The notes beneath the pieces were generated by a model that saw only the letters and a list, made by a program, of their open reading frames with translations, was not told where the DNA came from and did not search any database. The position numbers were made by a program, and so were the translations under genes. From positions 1 to 15,820 of the forward strand of contig CAUSAG010000033.1 in NCBI GenBank assembly GCA_963529665.1: a DNA stretch of 15,820 nucleotides, read 5' to 3'. Origin of the DNA: Kingella_B sp963529665. GTDB taxonomy: Bacteria; Pseudomonadota; Gammaproteobacteria; Burkholderiales; Neisseriaceae. Of the stretch, positions 6,625 to 15,787 are shown in pieces (position 1 is the first letter of the stretch; the number at the start of each line of letters is the position of its first letter).

Positions 6625-6691
6625 TTTTCAGGCTGCCTTTGCCGCGCAAGAAAAGCGACTGCACGATGGATATAAAAAGGCAGCCTGAAAA
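6625..6691 (-). terminator. Inverted DUS pair between terC and terD
   Basis: TTTTCAGGCTGCCTTT at 6625-6640 pairs perfectly with 6676-6691 (16-bp stem, 35-nt loop). It lies in the terC-terD gap. A possible promoter is upstream of it at 6704-6732, so the hairpin could attenuate as well as terminate. Confidence 0.4.
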
Positions 6692-6703
6692 CGGGTGAAG
6701 CGC

Positions 6704-6732
6704 GGTTTAGCCAAACTAAAACAACATTTCAA
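6704..6732 (-). promoter_or_regulatory. Possible terD promoter
   Basis: On the minus strand TTGAAA (6727-6732) and TAAACC (6704-6709) are separated by 17 bp. The -35 is good and the -10 weak. It would give a leader of about 120 nt containing the 6625-6691 stem-loop. Confidence 0.3.
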
Positions 6733-6786
6733 ATACGTTTTCAGGCTGTCTTGACTGCTTTCAGGCTGCCTGAAAGAGTGGGCTGC

Positions 6787-8022
6787 TTAATCGGATGCGC
6801 CGCCATCTGCGCCGCTGCCAGCATCGGAAGCCGCTTCAACAGACGTTTCAACAGGCGCTTCAATAGACGATGGCTCGGCAGGCGGTTCTGCGGATTGTTC
6901 CGCCGCAGGCTGTTCGGCGGCTTGTTCTGCGAACTGCCCTGCAACTTGCGCCGCCGCGGTTTTTTCCTCTTCTTTTTCGGGGAACAGCAACGAAGCCGCA
7001 ATGCCCGCCGCCAGCACCACCAGCACCACAATCAACGAGGCATTGGGCGAAATATCCCAGCCGTGGTGGAACATATGATTGGTAGCCGACAACGCCAGCT
7101 TAAACGCGATGAAAAACAGCAACACAATCACCGCTTTTTCTAAATGCACCAGATAGCCTTTCAGCGCTTCCAGCACAAAATACATCGTCCGCAAGCCCAA
7201 AATGGCGAACATCATCGCGCTGTACACAATCAGCGGCTCTTTGGACACCGCAATCACCGCAGGCACGCTGTCAAACGCAAACATCACATCCGACAATTCA
7301 ATCACCGCCAAGCATAAAAACAACGGCGTTGCCACCCATTGCCCTTTTTTTATCGCGTGTGGATGGCTGTTTTCGGGGTGTTTCATATCTTCGCCCGCCA
7401 ATTCCAAATGCGTTTCAGGGTTGTTGGCTTGCGCTTTTGCAAATTCTTCCGCGTTTAAAAAGAAATTGTGCCCATAAAGGCGCGGGAACACGGGGAAAAA
7501 TTTATGCACCCAGCGGTATGCCAAGTGGTCGGAATAATCCTCGTTTTCCTCTTCCTCCTCTTTTTGGTTCAGCATCATCACGGCGGTGTAGCCCACGATG
7601 GCTGCAAAAATCAGCTCCACCCAAGAGCTTAACGCCAGCAAGCCTGCGCCAATGGCAACAAAAATCATGCGGAACACAATCGCGCCGATAATGCCCCAAT
7701 ACAACACGCGATGGCGTAGCCCCTCGGGCACTTTAAACCATGCAAACACCGCCATCATCAGGAATAGATTGTCCACCGACAACACTTTTTCCAACGCATA
7801 ACCAGTGAAGAACAAGCTCGCCACTTCGCTGCCGTGGTGTATCCACAAATAAACGCCAAACAAAATGGAAACGAAAATCCAAAATAAAGACCACATGGTG
7901 GCGCTTTTGAGCGACATGGGCTTGTCGTCTTTGTGGGCAAACAGGTCAATCGCAATCGCGCCAACCGATAAGATGATGAAAACGGCAACCGTTTCTACGG
8001 GGAAACCGAGATGTCCTGTCAT
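6787..8022 (-). CDS. terC: TerC-family integral membrane protein
   Basis: This is a 411-residue TerC-family membrane protein with about nine hydrophobic segments. The family's two metal-site motifs are intact: EKVLSVDNLF at 78-87 (E78, D84, N85) and ELSDVMFAFDSVPAV at 242-256 (E242, D245, D251). Between them, residues 153-230 form a charged, partly His-rich loop. It is longer than the roughly 346 residues I recall for plasmid TerC because of a C-terminal tail from about 349 made almost only of Ala, Glu, Pro, Ser and Gln, partly encoded by 12-bp tandem repeats. TerC proteins sit in the inner membrane and have been linked to manganese export and to assembling Ter complexes. AGGA precedes the start and a promoter with a perfect TATAAT lies upstream. 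It probably leads the ter cluster. Confidence 0.93.
   Translation of the reverse strand: MTGHLGFPVETVAVFIILSVGAIAIDLFAHKDDKPMSLKSATMWSLFWIFVSILFGVYLWIHHGSEVASLFFTGYALEKVLSVDNLFLMMAVFAWFKVPEGLRHRVLYWGIIGAIVFRMIFVAIGAGLLALSSWVELIFAAIVGYTAVMMLNQKEEEEENEDYSDHLAYRWVHKFFPVFPRLYGHNFFLNAEEFAKAQANNPETHLELAGEDMKHPENSHPHAIKKGQWVATPLFLCLAVIELSDVMFAFDSVPAVIAVSKEPLIVYSAMMFAILGLRTMYFVLEALKGYLVHLEKAVIVLLFFIAFKLALSATNHMFHHGWDISPNASLIVVLVVLAAGIAASLLFPEKEEEKTAAAQVAGQFAEQAAEQPAAEQSAEPPAEPSSIEAPVETSVEAASDAGSGADGGASD
6833..6868 (-). repeat. 12-bp tandem repeat in the terC tail
   Basis: Three consecutive 12-mers, GCTTCAACAGAC, GTTTCAACAGGC and GCTTCAATAGAC, encode part of the low-complexity C-terminal tail of TerC (SIEAPVETSVEA). 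The period is a multiple of three, so copy-number change would keep the frame. Confidence 0.7.
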
Positions 8023-8097
8023 AAGAAATCCTGTGTTGAAATTGAAGAAATTTTAGCGCTCACGGCAATCGGCAGCTAAAACGAAATGATGTGTTGG

Positions 8098-8125
8098 ATT
8101 ATAAAGGATTTTGGTGGGTTTTTAA
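8098..8125 (-). promoter_or_regulatory. Likely terC promoter
   Basis: On the minus strand a perfect TATAAT (8098-8103) follows TTAAAA (8120-8125) after 16 bp. It would give a leader of about 70 nt that contains a TTTTAGC/GCTAAAA inverted repeat before the ribosome binding site. Confidence 0.55.
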
Positions 8126-8354
8126 CATGGATTGAGGAAAATTTTCAGGCTGCTTTTAATGTAGAAGGCAGCCTGAAAAAGGGTAGGGTGTTTTCAGACT
8201 ATAATGGATTCGCAATCAATAATCAATCAAGTACAATGCTTGTAAATTTTGGGGGCAGTTTACATTGGTATAGGCTGCTGCAAGCACATCACAATATACT
8301 TACGAAGAAGATAAGCGTTGCACTTAGATATACGAATCCATGAGTTTCTACACA

Positions 8355-8387
8355 AAAGGCAGCCTGAAAACCTTTCAGGCTGCCTTT
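8355..8387 (-). terminator. alaS terminator made of an inverted DUS pair
   Basis: AAAGGCAGCCTGAAA at 8355-8369 pairs perfectly with 8373-8387 across a 3-nt loop. It lies just past the alaS stop codon on the minus strand and is followed by T residues in the transcript. This is the most terminator-like structure in the window. Confidence 0.85.
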
Positions 8388-8393
8388 TTCTCA

Positions 8394-11051
<2,658 letters not shown>

Positions 11052-11081
11052 GGTGGTGGTTCTCTAATGATTAAAAATGGT

Positions 11082-11120
11082 TTTCAGGCTGCCTTTTACG
11101 GTGTTTCAGGCAGCCTGAAA
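11082..11120 (-). terminator. Inverted DUS pair after the acetyltransferase gene
   Basis: TTTCAGGCTGCCT at 11082-11094 pairs with 11108-11120 (13-bp stem, 13-nt loop). It lies downstream of the acetyltransferase stop (11154) and in the alaS leader, so it may separate the two transcripts. Confidence 0.5.
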
Positions 11121-11153
11121 GTGTGTGATTTTACTGCAAAAGCTGCGCGGTTG

Positions 11154-11597
11154 CTATGATTGCGCGGCGGGCAATAGCATATCAATATGCGGAATATTGT
11201 CTTCCAAATAGGGCTCGGATTGGGCGGCAAAACCGAATGATGCGTAGAAATTTTGCAGATAGGTTTGCGCTTGGGCGTAAACGCTGGCTTGCGGGAAATG
11301 GGCGCGGGCGTAATCCAGCGCAAAGGCAACCAGCTTGTGCCCCCATTTTTCGGCGCGGTATGCAGGCAACACCAGCACACGCCCCAAATGCACGCTATCG
11401 CCGTGCGGAATCAGGCGGCAATAGGCGATGATTTTGCCGTGTTGCTCGGCGAAGATATGCAGGGCGGTTAAATCCTGCGCGTCCACTTCTTGATAGGGGC
11501 AGGCTTGTTCTACTACGAAAACGGTAACGCGGGCGGTGTAGATGGCGTGTAGCTCGGCGGTGGTTAATTCGGCAAAGGGTTTGACGGAAAACGGCAT
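11154..11597 (-). CDS. elaA: ElaA-type GNAT acetyltransferase
   Basis: This 147-residue GNAT-fold protein closely resembles E. coli ElaA. Shared landmarks are the N-terminal YTARVTVFVVEQACPYQEVDAQDL, AYCRLIP, the acetyl-CoA-binding region LGRVLVLPAYRAEKWGHKLV, and AQTYLQNFYASFGFAAQSEPYLEDNIPHIDM near the C-terminus. GNAT enzymes transfer acetyl groups from acetyl-CoA to amines; the natural substrate of ElaA is not known to me. Upstream in-frame ATGs (positions 1 and 16 of a longer reading frame) fall within a DUS hairpin, so I prefer the ATG at 11595-11597, which gives the family length, although no strong ribosome binding site is visible. It is separated from dsbA upstream by two DUS hairpins and so is probably transcribed alone. 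Confidence 0.87.
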   Translation of the reverse strand: MPFSVKPFAELTTAELHAIYTARVTVFVVEQACPYQEVDAQDLTALHIFAEQHGKIIAYCRLIPHGDSVHLGRVLVLPAYRAEKWGHKLVAFALDYARAHFPQASVYAQAQTYLQNFYASFGFAAQSEPYLEDNIPHIDMLLPAAQS

Positions 11598-11631
11598 GTT
11601 GGGCTTCGGGTTTGCGCGATGGAAATAGGGC

Positions 11632-11666
11632 ATAGGCAGCCTGAAAGTGGTTTTCAGGCTGCCTAT
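11632..11666 (-). terminator. Second of two tandem DUS hairpins after dsbA
   Basis: ATAGGCAGCCTGAAA at 11632-11646 pairs perfectly with 11652-11666 across a 5-nt loop (15-bp stem). It lies upstream of the acetyltransferase start and follows the hairpin at 11685-11722. Confidence 0.65.
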
Positions 11667-11684
11667 GTTGCGAAACAAAAGATA

Positions 11685-11722
11685 AGGCAGCCTGAAAAGA
11701 GTTTTGGGCTTTCAGGCTGCCT
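11685..11722 (-). terminator. DUS hairpin after dsbA
   Basis: AGGCAGCCTGAAA at 11685-11697 pairs with 11710-11722 (13-bp stem, 12-nt loop). It begins 12 bases past the dsbA stop codon on the minus strand and is the likely terminator of the SPOR-dsbA operon. Confidence 0.7.
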
Positions 11723-11733
11723 GAGTTGGCTGT

Positions 11734-12444
11734 TTATTTGGTTTTTGCAACTTTGTTGGCAAAACGCGCGCCGAGACTGCGAACAGGTTTGGCAGCGGCA
11801 GGGGCTTTCATGCCGCGCTCATCGCGCACTTTTTGCACCAATTCATCGATGACTTTCATGCCTGCGTCAAAGCCTATTTGCTGGAAGTTCACTTTGTATT
11901 TGCCGCCAACGATAACGGTGGGCGTGCCTGTGATTTCGTATTGGTTGGTCCATGTTTTCATTTGTTCCGCCATGTTTTTGTTGCTGAATGAATCGTAGGC
12001 AGCCAACACTTTTTTGCCGTCAAACGCGGATTGGGCGGGCAGCCATTCGCGCAACACGGCATCTTTGCCCAAATCAATGCGTTGCGAAGCAAAGGCTTCA
12101 AAAATCACAGGGTCGGCTTGGTCGCGCAAGCCTGCTTGTTTCACCGCTGCGGCAAGGCGGGCAAAGCCAAAGTCGCGCCCCTCGTCCCACACGATGTGTT
12201 CGGTGCGCAACACGGTGTCTTTTTTGAACGTTTTGGCGTGTTTCAAAATGATGGGTTCCAAGTCTTTGCAATGCGGACACCAGTAAGCAAAGAATTCGGT
12301 TACTTCAATTTTGTCTTTTTGCAACGGGGCAACTTCGGTTTTCACCACTTCGTAGTCCACGCCTTCGGTGGCGGCGGAAGCGGGTAGGGCGGTTGCCAAG
12401 GCTAAAAAGGCGGCAAATGCGGTGGTTTTTAGGGTTGTTTTCAT
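11734..12444 (-). CDS. dsbA: Thiol:disulfide interchange protein DsbA
   Basis: This 236-residue periplasmic oxidoreductase introduces disulfide bonds into exported proteins. It has a signal peptide of about 24 residues ending ALPASA, a thioredoxin fold with the active site CPHC at 56-59 in FFAYWCPHC, and the cis-proline P175 in GTPTVIVGG. Its basic C-terminal tail (KPVRSLGARFANKVAKTK) extends a little beyond the fold. AAGGAAAAA upstream supports the start. It begins 18 bp after the SPOR-protein gene, so both form one operon; neisserial genomes show the same neighbour pair, as I recall. In Neisseria DsbA enzymes are needed for pilus assembly and hence transformation, which fits a DUS-rich competent organism, though that role is inferred here. 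Confidence 0.96.
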   Translation of the reverse strand: MKTTLKTTAFAAFLALATALPASAATEGVDYEVVKTEVAPLQKDKIEVTEFFAYWCPHCKDLEPIILKHAKTFKKDTVLRTEHIVWDEGRDFGFARLAAAVKQAGLRDQADPVIFEAFASQRIDLGKDAVLREWLPAQSAFDGKKVLAAYDSFSNKNMAEQMKTWTNQYEITGTPTVIVGGKYKVNFQQIGFDAGMKVIDELVQKVRDERGMKAPAAAKPVRSLGARFANKVAKTK

Positions 12445-12462
12445 GGTTTTTCCTTAGGTTGG

Positions 12463-13515
12463 TTATTGTTTGCGAGGGATGCTGTTTACGCCGTTTTGCT
12501 GCAAGGTTTCGCGCACTTGGTTGGCGCGTTGGCTGTCCATGCTGCGTGTTTGCACGCGATAGATTGTTTTGCCGTTGCTTTCCACTTGCACGATTTGGGT
12601 GGTTACGCCCATCAGCGCGAGTTTGGCGCGTTGTGCTTCGGCGGCTTGGCGGTTGGCGTATGCGCCTGCTTGCACGGTGGTTTTGCCTGTTTTGCTATCT
12701 GCGGCTTTGTTGGCGGATTTGTTTTCGCTGCCAGCTTTGCTGCTTGTTGGCGCGGCGGTTTTTTCAGGCTGCCGATTTTCGCTTGCTTTGTTGTCGCCTG
12801 TTTTGGCTTTGGCATCTTCGGCGGCGCGTTGTTTGGCGCGTTTGGCTTGCGCTTCTTGGCGGGCGACTTCGCGCGCTTTTTCTATGCTGCCGCTGTTGAG
12901 AATTTGCTCGGCGGTGGGCTTGGCGTTGCGGTCGGCGATGTCTTCTTGCTGGCGACGGCGTTTTTCGGCTTCGCTGAGTTTGGGTTTTTCAGGCTGCCTA
13001 TTTTCGTCTGCTTTGTTGTCGGCAGGTTTTTGCGGTTTGCTTTCGCGCGGGGGTTCTTTTTCGCTGTCGGTGCTATCGCCTAATACGGGATCGTCCATTA
13101 TGTCGGGTTGGCGGCGTGTGGGCTCGGGTTTTTTGGGTTTTTCTTTGCTGATGATGGGTTCTTCATCGGGGGGCAGCAAATCGGTTTCTTCGCGTTTTTT
13201 AGGCGGACGAGTGCGCGGGGTGGAGGCGACAATGGATTCGTCGTCTTCTATGTTGGATGTGGTGGTGCGTGTGTTTGGGGTGGGTTTTGCGGCGCTGGCA
13301 GGCACATTGCTGGGCAGCAGCACTTCGGTTTGGTCGTTTTGTGCGGCGGGTTGTTGCTTGTTGGCGTTGGGGTTTTTGAAGTCGCGCTCTTTGTTGCTGT
13401 TTAAGGTGAACAACACGGCTGCAATGGCAATCAACGCGGCGATTGAGCCTGCCAAAAAGCTAAATAAACCTTTGCCTTGTTGGTGTTTTGCGTGCATAAA
13501 AGTTTTGGTTTGCAT
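12463..13515 (-). CDS. SPOR-domain cell-envelope protein
   Basis: This 350-residue protein has a short cytoplasmic N-terminus, one transmembrane helix at about 18-38 (FSFLAGSIAALIAIAAVLF), a long charged, Lys/Glu/Pro-rich linker, and a C-terminal SPOR domain at about 278-350 (TTVQAGAYANRQAAEAQRAKLALMG ... YRVQTRSM). The architecture is FtsN-like; SPOR domains bind septal peptidoglycan. It resembles the neisserial SPOR protein upstream of dsbA, perhaps the one called tetrapac (Tpc) in gonococci, though I cannot confirm that name. Two linker repeats, DNKADENRQPEK and DNKASENRQPEK, are encoded around a DUS and a near-DUS. The start at 13515 fits an extended -10 promoter at 13556-13564, but no clear ribosome binding site is seen; an alternative start is at 13497. 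Confidence 0.88.
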   Translation of the reverse strand: MQTKTFMHAKHQQGKGLFSFLAGSIAALIAIAAVLFTLNSNKERDFKNPNANKQQPAAQNDQTEVLLPSNVPASAAKPTPNTRTTTSNIEDDESIVASTPRTRPPKKREETDLLPPDEEPIISKEKPKKPEPTRRQPDIMDDPVLGDSTDSEKEPPRESKPQKPADNKADENRQPEKPKLSEAEKRRRQQEDIADRNAKPTAEQILNSGSIEKAREVARQEAQAKRAKQRAAEDAKAKTGDNKASENRQPEKTAAPTSSKAGSENKSANKAADSKTGKTTVQAGAYANRQAAEAQRAKLALMGVTTQIVQVESNGKTIYRVQTRSMDSQRANQVRETLQQNGVNSIPRKQ

Positions 13516-13555
13516 GGTGTGTTTTCAGGCTGCCTAATGGAAAAAATAGCTCCAC

Positions 13556-13564
13556 ATTGTAGCA
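13556..13564 (-). promoter_or_regulatory. Extended -10 promoter for the SPOR-dsbA operon
   Basis: The minus strand reads TGCTACAAT, an extended -10 element (TGn plus TACAAT, 5 of 6 to consensus). It would start transcription about 35 nt before the ATG at 13515, leaving a DUS in the leader. No good -35 is seen. Confidence 0.5.
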
Positions 13565-13699
13565 AAATTTGTTTTGCTTAGTGGTTATTTTTGCACGGCA
13601 TTCCGCGTGGTTGCGCGTTAAATGGTGTGTGTTTGGGTTAAGGTAGCCTGAAAAAACATTTTGCGCAGAAATTTTCGCCAGTCGCGCGGGCAAATGGCT

Positions 13700-13705
13700 T
13701 AAAAT
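13700..13705 (+). promoter_or_regulatory. Possible comM -10 element
   Basis: TAAAAT lies 35 bp before the comM start codon. I see no convincing -35 at the right distance, so this is a weak call. Confidence 0.28.
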
Positions 13706-13740
13706 CTGCCGTTTAACATTTTCTTTACAGACCTGATTCT

Positions 13741-15231
13741 ATGACTTTTTCTGTGGTAAACAGCCGCGCGCTAAGCGGCATGGATGCGCCGTTGGTGGAG
13801 GTGGAAACGCATCTTGCCAATGGCTTGCCGCAATTTAACATTGTGGGGCTGCCCGACACCGAAGTGAAGGAAAGCCGAGACCGTGTGCGTGCAGCGATTT
13901 TGCAAAGCGGCTTTGCATTTCCCGCACAAAAGATTACGGTGAACCTTGCGCCTGCCGATTTGCCCAAAGAGTCGGGGCGGTTTGATTTGCCGATTGCGAT
14001 TGGCATTTTGGCGGCGAGCGGGCAGGTGAACCCTGATGATTTGGCGCGATACGAGTTTGCGGGCGAATTGGCTTTGTCGGGCAGTTTGCGCCCAATTCGC
14101 GGCGCGTTGGCGATGGCTTGGCAGGGGCAGCAAGCGGGGCGGGCGTTTGTGTTGCCCGAGGATAACGCGGAGCAGGTTGCCATGATGCCGAATATTGAAG
14201 CCTATGGCGCGGGCAGCCTGAATGCGGTGGCAGCGCATTTAAACCGCCTTGAACCGCTGCCGCGCGCGCAAAGCCAGCATAGGCAGCCTGAAACCGCAAA
14301 CGTGCTGGATTTGAAAGACGTGAAAGGGCAGCACACGGCGCGGCTGGCGTTGGAAATTGCGGCGGCAGGCGGGCACAGTTTGCTGATGGTAGGCCCACCC
14401 GGCACAGGCAAATCTATGCTGGCACAGCGGTTGCCCACTATTTTGCCGCCACTAACCGCCGATGAGCAGATTGAAGTGTGGGCGTTGCGTTCGTTGTTGC
14501 CGCAACACGCGCACGATTTTAGCCGCGAGCGCCCGATGCGGATGGTGCATAACTCCGCCAGTTCTGCCGCGCTGGTGGGCGGTGGCTCGGATCCACGACC
14601 CGGGGAAATATCGTTGGCAACGCATGGCGTGTTGTTTTTGGATGAATTGCCTGAGTTTGACCGAAAGGTGTTGGAAATGCTGCGCGACCCGTTGGAAAGC
14701 GGGCAAATCCACATTTCCCGCGCCATGCGCCAAGTTACTTATCCTGCGAAATTTCAATTGGTTGCCGCCATGAATCCTTGCCCGTGCGGCTATTTGGGGC
14801 ATCCCAGCAAGCCTTGCCGCTGCACACCCGATGCGGTTAAACGCTATCGCGACAAGATTTCGGGCCCACTGCTGGATCGCATTGATTTAACGATTGAAGT
14901 GCCCGTGTTGCCTGCGGCGGATTTGACCAGCAACCAAGCGGGCGAAAGCAGCGCGAGCGTGCGCCAGCGGGTGATACGCGCGCGCGAAATCCAATATCAG
15001 CGACAAGGAAAAATCAACGCCAAATTGCTGCCCAGCGAATTGGACACGCTGGCGCGGATTGACGATGAAGCCAAGCAGGCTTTGGCGCAGATGCTGGAAA
15101 AATTGTCGCTATCGGCGCGCAGTTTTCATCGCATTTTGCGCGTTGCCCGCACGCTGGCGGATTTGGCGGGGGATGAAGCGGTAACGCGCACTCATGTGTT
15201 GAAGGCGATTGGGTTTCGGCGGGCGATTTGA
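13741..15231 (+). CDS. comM: ComM/YifB-type AAA+ ATPase (Mg-chelatase-like)
   Basis: This 496-residue protein has the ComM/YifB layout. An N-terminal ChlI-like domain opens with SVVNSRALSGMDAPLVEVETHLANGLPQF and contains LPDTEVKESRDRVRAA. A linker follows, then an AAA+ domain with Walker A GPPGTGKS at 218-225, Walker B VLFLDELPEF at 297-306 (D301, E302), and a four-cysteine segment, C347, C349, C359 and C361 (NPCPCGYL...KPCRC), likely to bind zinc. In other naturally competent bacteria ComM is a helicase that promotes branch migration during integration of transforming DNA. An exact DUS (14281-14292) encodes RQPE in the linker and a one-mismatch copy lies at 14211-14222. It is transcribed divergently from the SPOR-dsbA operon; the ribosome binding site is weak. 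The TGA stop shares its last base with a DUS. Confidence 0.95.
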   Translation: MTFSVVNSRALSGMDAPLVEVETHLANGLPQFNIVGLPDTEVKESRDRVRAAILQSGFAFPAQKITVNLAPADLPKESGRFDLPIAIGILAASGQVNPDDLARYEFAGELALSGSLRPIRGALAMAWQGQQAGRAFVLPEDNAEQVAMMPNIEAYGAGSLNAVAAHLNRLEPLPRAQSQHRQPETANVLDLKDVKGQHTARLALEIAAAGGHSLLMVGPPGTGKSMLAQRLPTILPPLTADEQIEVWALRSLLPQHAHDFSRERPMRMVHNSASSAALVGGGSDPRPGEISLATHGVLFLDELPEFDRKVLEMLRDPLESGQIHISRAMRQVTYPAKFQLVAAMNPCPCGYLGHPSKPCRCTPDAVKRYRDKISGPLLDRIDLTIEVPVLPAADLTSNQAGESSASVRQRVIRAREIQYQRQGKINAKLLPSELDTLARIDDEAKQALAQMLEKLSLSARSFHRILRVARTLADLAGDEAVTRTHVLKAIGFRRAI

Positions 15232-15246
15232 GGCAGCCTGAAAAGG

Positions 15247-15282
15247 GGATAGGGGTGGCTGTTTAAACTACCACCCCCATCC
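15247..15282 (+). repeat. GC-rich stem-loop after comM
   Basis: GGATAGGGGTGG at 15247-15258 pairs with 15271-15282 with one mismatch. The 12-nt loop contains GTTTAAAC. It could help end comM transcription, but there is no T-run after it. Confidence 0.5.
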
Positions 15283-15482
15283 TAGCCTCCCCCCGCTAGC
15301 ATGAGAAAGAACAGATGCCAGAAATTTTAAGCAACGCTGCTTGCCATAAACGGCAATCAAGCCAGCATATTTTTTAGGACACCGCCATTTTTCCTGGATG
15401 GATTGGGTTTCAGGCTGCCTTAAAGGCTTGGCAATGGGTTTAGCTTGAAACTGTACAGCAATGGTGGATGCTGCGCTGGGGT

Positions 15483-15523
15483 GCAGGGGCTTGCCCCTGC
15501 TCGTGGTAGGCGGCGAAACGCCT
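15483..15523. repeat. REP-like double hairpin
   Basis: GCAGGGGC and GCCCCTGC (15483-15490 and 15493-15500) form a tight palindrome. A second small hairpin, AGGCG/CGCCT (15508-15512 and 15519-15523), follows. Paired GC-rich palindromes of this kind resemble REP elements. Confidence 0.45.
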
Positions 15524-15582
15524 GCGCGGGCAAAAAATAGGCAATGGGCAGCCTGAAAGGGGTAGGGTGGGCAATAATGGGT

Positions 15583-15623
15583 TTTTCAGGCTGCCTCTGG
15601 TGGCGAATAAGGCAGCCTGAAAA
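15583..15623 (+). terminator. Inverted DUS pair, possible terminator
   Basis: TTTTCAGGCTGCCT at 15583-15596 pairs perfectly with 15610-15623 (14-bp stem, 13-nt loop). It is about 350 bp past comM and no gene reads directly into it, so its role is unclear. Confidence 0.4.
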
Positions 15624-15746
15624 CGCTATTTCGCAGTCGTGCAACCGTTAAACAAAAATGCTTGAACGCCCATGCTGGGCAACAAAACCGCGTGATTCGA
15701 TAAAACACCTAAGGCAGCCTGAAAGAGACCTTTGCAAAATTCCCCA

Positions 15747-15784
15747 AAATCCCCTAAATTCCCATCAAGACATTTAGGGGATTT
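15747..15784 (+). promoter_or_regulatory. Hairpin over the transposase ribosome binding site
   Basis: AAATCCCCTAAAT (15747-15759) pairs perfectly with ATTTAGGGGATTT (15772-15784) across a 12-nt loop. The right arm contains AGGGG, the Shine-Dalgarno sequence for the ATG at 15788. Folding would hide it, a known way insertion sequences limit translation from read-through transcripts. Confidence 0.6.
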
Positions 15785-15787
15785 CTC

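Larger units (their letters stand above)
8023..8393. other. Gene-free spacer between terC and alaS
   Basis: No credible gene is present in these 371 bp. It holds the likely terC promoter (8098-8125), an imperfect and a perfect DUS facing each other (8144-8177), an AT-rich segment bounded by 9-bp inverted repeats (8204-8341), and the alaS DUS terminator (8355-8387). Confidence 0.7.
15232..15724. other. Gene-free, repeat-rich spacer
   Basis: I find no credible gene between comM and the insertion sequence. The stretch holds several DUS copies (15231-15242, 15409-15420, 15585-15596, 15610-15621, 15712-15723), an imperfect copy at 15546-15557, a GC-rich stem-loop (15247-15282) and a REP-like double hairpin (15483-15523). 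Confidence 0.65.

Noticed and set aside
8023..8097. A manganese riboswitch (yybP-ykoY type) in the terC leader
   Set aside because: TerC-family genes can be controlled this way, but the leader from the predicted promoter is only about 70 nt and shows just one simple 7-bp inverted repeat, without the conserved riboswitch core.
12569..13537. A 322-codon plus-strand open frame opposite the SPOR-protein gene
   Set aside because: It is a Leu/Ser-rich shadow of the Lys/Glu-rich linker on the other strand, and the minus-strand gene has a clear SPOR domain and membrane helix.
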